Positions 32,970-43,300 of a stretch of DNA of 64,000 bases are shown here, piece by piece. The position numbers were made by a program, and so were the translations under genes. The DNA comes from Neodontobutis hainanensis (taxonomy: Eukaryota > Chordata > Actinopteri > Gobiiformes > Odontobutidae): the NCBI GenBank assembly GCA_024349245.1, contig JALDNG010000105.1, forward strand, positions 219,001 through 283,000, read 5' to 3'. The notes under the pieces were generated by a model. That model had not been told where the DNA came from. It searched no databases and saw only the letters and a list, made by a program, of their open reading frames with translations. The stretch's first letter is position 1. Every line of letters begins with the position of its first letter.

Positions 32970-33132
32970 ACGGACTTCCTCCTGAGGAGTCCATCTTCAC
33001 CTCCAGCACTGCTCCGTCCTCCACTTCTTCACCAATAATGTAGTTTTGTGACTTCTGCAAATTTAAATGTGAAACTAAACATGTACATATAAAATGTAGA
33101 AACCATTTTTTTATGTTTATGTTTCTGTGTTT

Positions 33133-33138
33133 AATAAA
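33133..33138 (+). promoter_or_regulatory. Candidate poly(A) signal of chemokine copy E
   Basis: AATAAA about 165 nt after the copy E stop. The homologous signal used in copies at 2443 and 4528 is mutated here to TATAAA. Confidence 0.4.
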
Positions 33139-33422
33139 AAGATATAAAACTATAAAATACAACAGAAGTGAAAAGAATGAGGAACAAGTGGGAAACGAAG
33201 AGATTTAAAACAGAAGTGAGAGTTACTGACTTTCATTAAATTAACTAACAAGTGACAAAACAATAGTTTTTACAGATTTAATTTAGAGTTATTTGTGTTA
33301 AGTCCATAAAGCTTAAAGTAACACTATGTATTTTCACCATAAAGAGCACAGAATTAAAATTAATAAAATATTTTTTTCATTCTTTTATCATTAAACAGGA
33401 ATAACCCTTCTTTATCAGCGCA

Positions 33423-33660
33423 GTGCCTCCAGCTCAGCAGAAGCTTTATGTATTAGTAAATCAGGAACAAGAATATATCCTGTTAAAAGCTCACGTCAGT
33501 CCAAGTCAGGCCAGTAGCACTCCAAGTCCTTTGGTGTGGGAGTTGGTTACAATCAAAAGAGCTGTGGAAGATACGGAATGCTCCTGTGTTGCTGGTTTGG
33601 GGAGGTCCTGCAGTGACGCCGCAGCAATATTGTGGAAAGTATGTGAAATAACGTTTTTTA
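33423..33660 (+). mobile_element. Relic of a SWIM-type zinc-motif transposon ORF
   Basis: The open stretch contains E-C-S-C-V-A-G-L-G-R-S-C-S-D-A-A-A-I-L-W-K. This matches the CxC...CxH SWIM signature common in fish YqaJ-associated transposon proteins, with the final His replaced by Asp. The surrounding protein is not present. Recognition is by motif only. Confidence 0.4.
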
Positions 33661-34024
33661 CTCTAGCTCTAGTCGATAGATGTTTTATCCGGAATTTATT
33701 CGGCCCGAAGTCAGCTCCCGTTTGACCAATACAGATTTTTTACCTATAGCTCCGATGGGCCCGATAGTCAGCTGTTCACTAACTTATTTTTTACCCAGCA
33801 TTTCTTAGGGCTGATGTCAGCATCCCGCTGACTAATGATATCATCTTCTCTCTCTCAAAGCTTTATTTTAGAATAGGCTAACACAGTTTATATACAATGG
33901 CAGTGTGACTTTACATGGTAATGGTGCATCTACCAATCACAGAATACATTCAGAATATAACTAAAAAAGGCAAAAGGCAGATGTGTGTCTTGTGCAGCAA
34001 AAGCAGCATGTCCATAAACGAGAG

Positions 34025-34120
34025 GCACATATGTTTAGTGTAGCGCGTCCATAAATGGGACGTATGTACAGCGCGTCCATAAATGGGACGTATGTACAGC
34101 GTGTCCATAAATGGGTAGTC
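34025..34120. repeat. Short tandem repeat, three units
   Basis: Three copies of about 32 bp around 'gcgtccataaatgggacgta'. Confidence 0.8.
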
Positions 34121-34261
34121 TAAATATAGCCCTTATGACTGCACAGACAGTGAAGTCATAAGCACTCCAAACTCATCTACTTCAGATTTAACCTTTACAA
34201 ACTATATTAAAAGAATATCATTCCAAAATATGATTAAAATAACATTTTACTTATAGCAGTA

Positions 34262-34742
34262 TGTTGTGGAAGCGGCTGGGATGAGGATCAGCACCTCCAA
34301 GTCTGAGACCATGGTCCTCAGTCGGAAAAGGGTGGCTTGCCCCCTTCAGGTTGGTGGAGAGCTCCTGCCTCAAGTGGAGGAGTTTAAGTATCTCGGGGTC
34401 TTGTTCACGAGTGAGGGAAGGAAGGAGCGTGAGATCGACAGATGGATCGGTGCAGCTTCTGCAGTAATGCGGTCGATGTACCGGTCTGTTGTGGTGAAGA
34501 AGGAGCTGAGCTGTAAGAGGTCTCGATTTACCAGTCGATCTACGTTCCTACCCTCACCTATGGTCATGAGCTTTGGGTCACGTTGGAGAAACTTTGTTTC
34601 TCGGCTGTCCTGGGAACGCCTCGGTATCCCTCCGGAAAGGCTGGAGGAAGTGTCTGGGAAGGGGGCAGTCTGGGCGTCTCTGCTCAGACTGGTGCCCCCG
34701 CGACCCGACCCCGGATGGGTAGTGGTAGAAGATGAATAGATA
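34262..34742 (+). mobile_element. LINE reverse-transcriptase C-terminal fragment
   Basis: Encodes E-A-A-G-M-R-I-S-T-S-K-S-E, then P-L-Q-V-G-G-E-L-L-P-Q-V-E-E-F-K-Y-L-G-V-L-F-T-S-E-G as overlapping pieces, then V-V-V-K-K-E-L-S. A jump leads to the final R-N-F-V-S-R-L-S-W-E-R-L-G-I-P and V-W-A-S-L-L-R. It is the same LINE family as 30244-31555, with an internal deletion. Confidence 0.8.
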
Positions 34743-36820
34743 TTATTATAAGCATCTAATAATTTCCATCCATTAATTTTCTTCTACTTATCCAGGGCAG
34801 GAACATTATAAACAAACAAAAACTGGTGCGGAAAAAAATAAAACAACATTGTATTCAGAATTGACAAAGTCTCTTGGAATAGAGAAGAACCGTCTTCACC
34901 TTGAAAAAACAAAGTCCAGAGGCTTTTACTCAAACCTTTTTTTTTAAACATTGTATTCAATTTCAGATTCTAAATAAACTCCATTCATCACCAGCAGAGG
35001 GCGTAGTAAACAACAAAGCACATAAAACGTTGACAAATGTGTAAATCCCTATTTTATTTACTCACTTTGTTCTGGAGTTTTATCACTGAGTCTGTTCCAG
35101 ATAATTTAACTTAAAAAACACAACTGAAGGAGGATTATAGCCTGAACTTATCTCACAGAGGTGTTCAAGGCTCGAGCTGTCATTTAATTATTTTATAAAG
35201 AGATCCATCCACAACATATGGCCAAGGATTATACTGTGTTTTGTATTATCTGTAAAGTATTTTCAGTCACATACACAAAGACATTTATGACCCCATCCTT
35301 TTTTACTAATTTAACAACATAATGGAGGTGAGGGCCAACTTAAACAAAGCTCTACATTTATACCTGACCCTTTGATGATGATTGGAGTGTATCTTTAAAA
35401 GTGAACATAATAAAAAGAAGCCAATATACTCACCTCACAAATATTACCAATGTCCCGTGGAAACATTTAAATGACTAACACTTTAGTCTGCTCCAGTTTT
35501 ACTCCCTGTCTGTTTCTTTTTCCAAACGCAGCTCCAGAAACAGAGATAAAAGTTCAGGAATGTGAGCCTCTGAGCCCCAAATCCTGCTTTATTTCAGTTT
35601 ACTATAGAAGCTGAGCCAGAGACTGAGCGCTGGGTTTAGACTGTGACAGGACGTCTGAGCCCACGCTTTTTAGAAACAAACCAGAGAATAACCTTGGATT
35701 TTCCAGGATTACACCAAGACTTAAGTTTAAGAGTAAATCAGGACTAAAATCCATCAATAGTTTCAACCAGAAACTAACTCTGGCCTAAATCCACAGACAT
35801 TATTCACGTACACGTACCGCTCTGGCTGTTGGAGCGTGCGTCAACAGCGCCGCCATATTGGACAGGGCACATTACGTCAGGTCACTGCTGCATTTTGAAC
35901 TTCCTGAGTCCTGAGCAGCTCTGGGCTCGTTTTTGTTCCTTTTTGCTTTACAACACAACTCTTTTGAAGCCCGTCCCTGCAGCAGGTCTGTGTGTTTGAA
36001 GAGCTGCTGTGTTGCTCTGTTGGTGAGAGAAACATGACAGGACTGTGGAGTGTGAAGAGTTACACTGGAACTGAATCAGAGCAGCGTTAAATAAATCTCC
36101 TTCTATCCATCTTCTACCACTTATCCATAAATCTACTCAAGTAAATTCTAAATCCTTTCTACTCACCTCTGAACAGGATTAAACTAAAATGTATTTTTTG
36201 TCTTTACTCCATCTAGTGGCACAAGTGGGTATTGTTTTACACACAGCCTCCGTCGCAGTAAAACAATAAAAATCTACCCAAATAGAGCCACTTATTCAGT
36301 ACAAGTACAAGTTTTATATGAAAGATATACAGTTACAGTTTTATGAATGGCACATATAATGCACATTAGCAACATTATACAGTGCATTTACAAGGCAGCG
36401 TTCTCTCAATAAAGGCAGCTTATAATCTTTAAAATCACTGGACGGTCTCGAGGCAATAACTGAGTGAAGTCCAGGGTGACCTTCAAATATGTTTCCAAAT
36501 TAAAGAGTAAATACAGGACACATTTATAAGTGATGCCGGTCAGAGTCTTAAAAATAACAGAGGCTCCTTTGTCCCGAGAGTAATCACAAAATCAGTTTAA
36601 ATCAGTTTAAATCAGTTTTATGATAAAGGTTTATAGGAACAGTGTGTGAGCGAAGGGAGGCGGAGCCAGAACCACGTAACTTCTCTCTTTTTACAAAATC
36701 TCACTCTCATTATTTTTATCACAATGTTCTGTGTTGAGTCTCAGAGCTGCTCCAAGAACCGAGCTCAACACCGCTTTTCTGTTTCAAGAGTCAGTCATGA
36801 GTCGGTCACCAGGAAACCGT
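34743..36820. other. Intergenic; orphan promoter-like patch near 35.85 kb
   Basis: Mostly AT-rich with no exon. 35845-35885 has GCCGCCATATTGG (YY1-like) close to ATTACGTCAG (CRE-like) in a locally CpG-richer stretch. No downstream open frame was found, so this may be a stray promoter or part of an unrecognised repeat. Confidence 0.35.
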
Positions 36821-37245
36821 CTGGTCCAGTCCTGGTCCAGACCTGATCCAGATCTGGTCCTGGCCCAGTCCTGGTCCAAATCTGGTCCTGCTCCAGTCCT
36901 GGTCCTGGTCCAGTCCTGGTCCAGACCTGGTCCTGCTCCAGTCCTGGTCCTGGTCCAGTCCTGGTCCAGTCCTGGTCCTGGTCCAGTCCTGATCCTGGTC
37001 CAGTCCTGGTCCAGATCTGGTCCTGGTCCAGTCCTGATCCTGGTCCAGTCCTGGTCCAGATCTGGTCCTGGCCCAGTCCTGGTCCAGATCTGGTCCTGGC
37101 CCAGTCCTGGTCCAGATCTGGCCCTGGCCCAGTCCTGGTCCAAATCTGGTCCTGCTCCAGTCCTGGTCCTGGTCCAGTCCTGGTCCAGACCTGGTCCTGG
37201 CCCAGTCCTGGTCTTGGTCCAGACCTGGTCCAGGTCCTGGTTGTT
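36820..37245. repeat. CTGGTC-based minisatellite
   Basis: Irregular tandem of hexamer/dodecamer units (CTGGTCCAGTC, CTGGTCCAGATC, CTGGTCCTGGCC). It lies downstream of vipr2 and reads open on both strands with no sign of a gene. It resembles, in the opposite strand sense, the array at 43490-44185. Confidence 0.9.
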
Positions 37246-38101
37246 GACGTGTGATAAATCAGACCCTATCGTCACAGATTAAATTAAAATGTACAATTTT
37301 TTCCATCTGTCGCTCGAATGTTTTATTATCTTTATTAAACTTAAAGGGGACTAAACCCAAACTAAAGAACTAAAATATTTATCTTTATTTTATATATATT
37401 TTATTTATATTTGATATATTTAAGTGAAATTAATAGATTGACAGTCTTTGTTAAATTATTTAATGAATCAGTTTTTTTTATCTGTGTTTTACATTTGTAT
37501 TACTTTGTTCCCACAGTTTTTTATCTGTGTTTTACATTTGTATTAATTCTTTTCCCACAGTGCCTCTGTTTCTACAGAAATGATTTAATCTCGACGCAGT
37601 GGCTCATGAGCAGGACGTCCTATTACCAGAAGGTTGGTGGTTTGATTCCCCACTCACCTGGTTCATACTGTTGTGTCTTTGGGAACCCCCAGTGTGTGAC
37701 TGTGGACTAAAGTGTTCTGAAAAGACTAATAAATCTAATATAATATTGAGCCTCACTGATGGACTAGTCTTTATGGAACCCTTCAGCAACAACGTTGTCC
37801 CGTGAGCAAAGCCTTTCTAAGCACCCTTCGTGGAACAGCCTCTGAGTTAACCTGAGTGTATCTGATTTACATTTCCTTCATTTAGAACCCGCTGGCTCTG
37901 TTGATGCCCACTCTTTTGTCCCTGTGTCTCTTTAAACAGAAGCTATAGTAACACTCCAACTGTTAATGTCACCGAGTGGAAAATATTTGGTCATTACCTC
38001 AATATTTACAAAGAATATCAGTCTTTTCTCGTGTACTTGGTCAAAGTCAGTGCTTGTACTTGTCTGATATGTTTATAAAGAGTCTCTGAAGGCAGCTGGG
38101 G
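37246..38101 (-). other. Probable vipr2 3' flank / 3' UTR with SINE fragment
   Basis: Downstream of the vipr2 stop. A SINE-like piece is at about 37595-37700. TTTATT on the plus strand (AATAAA on the minus) occurs near 37321-37336 and would give a 3' UTR of about 770 nt; the true end is not certain. Confidence 0.4.
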
Positions 38102-40329
38102 TCAGAGCAGGGTGGTCTCCGTCTGGAGGATGGACTGCGCTCTGCCGTTTCTCTGGAGCTGAGAGCTGTTCGTGTTGTTTTTTACCGTCGTGGCGTGGAT
38201 CTTGGAATTTTGTCCAACGTAACGCGTCGGGGACAATCTCCTCCAGGTTCGACGCAGCTCCGCCTGGACCTGAAATAAAAGACGGACCTGGAATTCAAAG
38301 ACTGGGTGGGTCTTCAGGATCAACAGAACGACATGGGATGGAAGTGTGGACATACCTCGCTGTTGAGGAAACAGTACAGGACGGCCACAACCAGACCCTG
38401 AAACACAAACGTTAGGGACAGAAGATGTGACCAGGATCTTTACACATGAGCCTGTACGTGCAGGTGCTGTTGGCTCCGTGTTAGCTGCAGGACAGGACAT
38501 TTATGGACACAAATAAACAGTGGAGTGTCCGGGAGGGGCATGTGGTCTGACTGCTTCTGTTCATGTCGACCCACCTTCAGTAAACTCTATTAAAACACAG
38601 TTACCTGGAAGGATCCTAGTCCCAGTTCAAAGAAGATTTTGATTTGTTGGACGATTTTATTGCTCGGCTCCATCAGATAAACGAACAACACGTAGTGTCC
38701 TCCGAAAAGAGGAATGAGCAGCAGAGTGGACTTCGCCAGACGCCTGCAAAACAAACAGATCACATTCAATTTATTCTATTCTTAAAAGCAGAAGAGAGTT
38801 TGTGTCTGGTTTTAACTGGATTTAAACGTGTTTTTCTTCTACTATCCACTTTAAGTCCAGTCTGCTCTGATTTGACAAATGGGACTGAAATCTCTGATAA
38901 CGTCCTTGTGTCTGGTTTTATTTTCCCTAATGTTCCCCTTAAAGGCCCAGTGTGTTACGTGTCGACATCACTCTGAACGGTGACACTATCTCTGTTGGAG
39001 CTCTTTAGGCAACCTGCCAAATGTTGTGAAAATACAGAATATTTATGGTGTACATCCAGAGTTTCAGCGCTGGTGCCTAGATTCACAAAATTCTATTAAA
39101 GACATGTAAATGTTCCTACACACGTCACTCATTCACAACAAAGGTGCTCCAGTGTCCCATAAAGGCTCGGTCTGTGAGGTCCTGGAGAATTAAGCAAAGT
39201 TGGAGGCCCACAACAGCAACAACATTGGAAATAGGACATGAATATAACGTTTCCTCCTTCCTGACGCCAAAACAAATATGCCAAGAAACTACATTCTCAC
39301 CTGTCCTCTCACCTGTCCTCCTCTCACCTGTCCTCCTCTCTCCTGTCCTCCTCTCTCCTGTCCTCCTCTCTCCTGTCCTCTCACCTGTCCTCCTCTCTCC
39401 TGTCCTCTGACCTGTCCTCCTCTCACCTGTCCTCTCACCTGTCCTCCTCTCACCTGTCCTCCTCTCTCCTGTCCTCCTCTCTCCTGTCCTCCTCTCTCCT
39501 GTCCTCTCACCTGTCCTCCTCTCTCCTGTCCTCTGACCTGTCCTCCTCTCACCTGTCCTCTCACCTGTCCTCCTCTCACCTGTCCTCCTCTCTCCTGTCC
39601 TCCTCTCTCCTGTCCTCCTCTCTCCTGTCCTCTCACCTGTCCTCCTCTCTCCTGTCCTCTGACCTGTCCTCCTCTCACCTGTACTCTCACCTGTCCTCCT
39701 CTCACCTGTCCTCTCACCTGTCCTCCTCTCTCCTGTCCTCCTCTCACCTGTCCTCCTCTCTCCTGTCCTCCTCTCACCTGTCCTCCTCTCACCTGTCCTC
39801 CTCTCTCCTGTCCTCTGACCTGTCCTCCTCTCACCTGTACTCTCACCTGTCCTCCTCTCACCTGTCCTCTCACCTGTCCTCCTCTCTCCTGTCCTCCTCT
39901 CACCTGTCCTCCTCTCACCTGTCCTCCTCTCTCCTGTCCTCATCTTACCTGTCCTCCTCTCTCATGTCCTTCTCTCACCTGTCCTCCTCTCACCTGTCCT
40001 CCTCTCACCTGTCCTCCTCTCACCTGTCCTCCTCTCACCTGTACTCTCACCTGTCCTCCTCTCTCCTGTCCTCCTCTCAACTGTGCTCTCACCTGTCCTC
40101 TCACCTGTGCTCTCACCTGTCCTCTCACCTGTGCTCTCACCTGTCCTCTCACCTGTGCTCTCACCTGTACTGCGACTGCTCGTTTCCTCCAACGTCGCTG
40201 CAGCGAAGCTTCTGCAGCAGGATGTGGATGATGCTGATGAAGAATATGAAGTTGATCTGTGGAAAAGCACAGAAGCCTGTTAAATCTGTGAAGGTTCTAG
40301 GTCTGTTTAACCACACACACAGAAATATA

Positions 40330-40361
<32 letters not shown>

Positions 40362-43300
40362 CTGTTTATATAATGCAGCACTCACGATCACAGACGCCAT
40401 GATGGGCCAGTTGATGAGTCTGTTGGGGACTGGGCTCTCGTTGATCTCCCAGCACCTGAACAAAAAACAAGGAATATGGAGGAAATCTGGAAATATTGCT
40501 GCTTGTTTGGTAAGAAGTCTGGTACAGTTGGATAAGTGTGGGTGATTCACAAAAAGAAGTAAAAGATGAAGTAAACTATATTAGAACATAATCTGGATGA
40601 ACAGAGAAATGTGAGCTTGTTCTCGACACATCGTTTGTGGGAGAACTATTGTGTTATTGGTCAGAAATCTGAAGTGGGTGTGGTTAGCAGGAATGCGAGG
40701 AGTTCTGGACTAGAAATCTTTGACTAGAACTAACTGTTCTTGTGGAGTTTGTAACAAGCTTTGGCCTAAAGACAAGCTGCTGCAGTGACTCTAGCTCCAG
40801 CTGCAGCACATTGTCGGGAAGTATTTTTTGTTTCATCATTCACTTTATGTAGTTTAAATCTATGTAGCTGAATCAAGACCTTTTGTTCCTTTTAAGGGAC
40901 TCTTTTGGGCAGCTGTCATGTTCACATTTAATGGAACAACAGTGTCTCACTCTGGCCAATGTGATTAATAACATGTGCTATGAGAGTAACAGTGCCTCCT
41001 AGTGGTGTGCCTTAAATGTAAGACCTTTACAAATGTCTGTTTCGCAGGACTTGAGTTGGATGTATTTGTAATAAAACAGGACACGAGTCAGATGTAGGCT
41101 CTGTTCCAAGCTGTGTTAACGTCCTGGCGCCTCACCAAGTGTCGTCGAGGTGTATCCTACACACGACCCACGCCACCATGAACACAAACGGGATTCCTGA
41201 GAGAAACACAGGGGGACAGGGGTGTTAGCAGTAAAAGTGTGTTTGGATTATCTCCCGAACAGACGCTGCACATCCTCGAGCGCTGCCAGGAGGAAACACG
41301 AGGACGAGAAACAGCTGCCGAGCGCCAAGAGGAGACACAGCAGCCGCAGGAGAAGAACGGAAACACCAGACCTGGGCTCACTTCAGGAGTGTGCTTCTGA
41401 AGAACATGGACTTTATTATTTTATTTTGTTACTGATATGGGAAAATATCCCGTTACACACTGTGTTGACTCTGCTGTGACCTGGGAGCTGTCCTGTCTCT
41501 CATGTGTGCCGAGAAACTGTTTATTCCTCTAAAAATAGCTCGGCCTGATCAGTCGGTCTTGTCCGTCATTTAGGATGAGTTCAGTGTGTTTGGACTTTTA
41601 ATGACTGTTCTAAATAAAGTAAACACCAATAACACTCAGAAAGGAAGAATTGTAAATGAGAGGTAAACATGATCTAGAGCAGCGCCAAATACTGAACAAC
41701 ATCTGCTAAAAATCAATGTTCAACTAAGACTGAAGCAGGACTGAGACTGGACTAAAAAAGAGACTAAGACAAAAATCAGGACTAAACCTGGCTTAAACCA
41801 GCACTAAACCACTGTTCTAGACTCTGAGCCGTTGGAAAAGACAGAAACTTGACCTGATGGAGTAAATGTAAAGTGCGTACCCCAGCCGATGAGCATGTAG
41901 GCCTGCAGACGGATGGAGTAGTTGTGGAAGACCAGCAGCAGCGTGTGAAGGTACAGCCCCTCCACCAACAGCCAGAAGTGGTTTGCCATCACAAAGTAGT
42001 TCAAGAACGCCATAACAGCCTTACACCCCACCTGAGAACAAAGAACACAGAGCCCACATCAAGGTTTGGACAAAAGGCTAGAGGTTTGGAAAAGTAAGAG
42101 CCTCTCCGTCTATAAAAAGGACTGTTCCCCTGACACAGAAGCCTTCAGGGGATAATGTTATTTTTTAGCAGACTCTAAGGGCCTCAGGAAACAGAAATAA
42201 ACCCAGAAACCAGAGACAGTGTTCAGACAATTCATCAAAGAGTCACGTTGACCATCTTTGATTTTTGTGATTAATTTGAAAAACCCAAACCAAACCGCTT
42301 TGAGACTCAGTTGTTCGTGTTTCTCTTAACGGGAGGAGTTCCTCACCAGAGACGGCTGTGTGCTGCACTCCGTGTTCTCTTCGTCTGAAAACAGCAGAGC
42401 GTCTTTGATGAGCACGGCCACGGCTCGCAGCATGAACGACACAAACAGGTTCAGGTGGATGTAGTTCCTGGTGCAGTGCAGTCTCCTGCGACAGGAACAG
42501 GTTTTTACAGTCCACCACAGAATCAAAAGATGTGTCGATACATCCTCTCGTAAAGTGACTCTGGGCAGTGTTGTTCGGTGCAGTGTTACCTGAAGAGACA
42601 GATGATGACGGTGCTGGTGAGGAGCGTGATCAGAGACAAACTGTGGCCCACGGTCGCCAGAGTCCAGACCACTTCATAGAAAATCAACTGCACCGAGAGA
42701 AAGAGAAGTGTTAAAGACAAAAATATAAAACAGGAGGCTTCCCTGTCATTGTACATCAACTCAAATCCAAATAATCTACTTCAATAATCAACTTCACATG
42801 TGCCTTTTGACTTTTTAGTTTCACGTTGATCCAAACAAAGCCTTTTCTTCTGTTTGTTCCTTGAATGGTCACAGTGGGACTGTATTATTTAACTCTGAGA
42901 GAGAGAAGAGCCTGGCATCAGCGTCTCATTCCTGCGACAGACTCTGGACTCGATGCCTTTTTGGTCTCGGTGTGTGTCCTCAGGAGGAATGAGACGTTTA
43001 GAGACGACTCTTTATCTGATGATGGCGTCGGACCAGGACTGACTCGGGACAGGGGCTTCATGTGTTCACTGTCTGGATGTGAGTGTTCAGAGCAGAAAGT
43101 GAGACTTAGAGATCCACTTATACTAAATAAATAAGAGATAAGATTTGTAATCTGCCTTTTTGACGTACACTGTGGTTTGCAGGCTTAGATCTAGAACGGT
43201 CTATTCTACATTCACTGTTGCTGTGTGGTTTTTGTAATGCATCTGGTTGGCCATATTAGGAAGGTAAAGGGGGGGGGGGGGTCTGGTGAAATGAGAAAGG

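Noticed and set aside
39125..40231. Open frames such as RTGERRTGERR on the minus strand and long Cys/Pro frames on the plus strand
   Set aside because: Translations of the intron-10 splice-site minisatellite; not genes.
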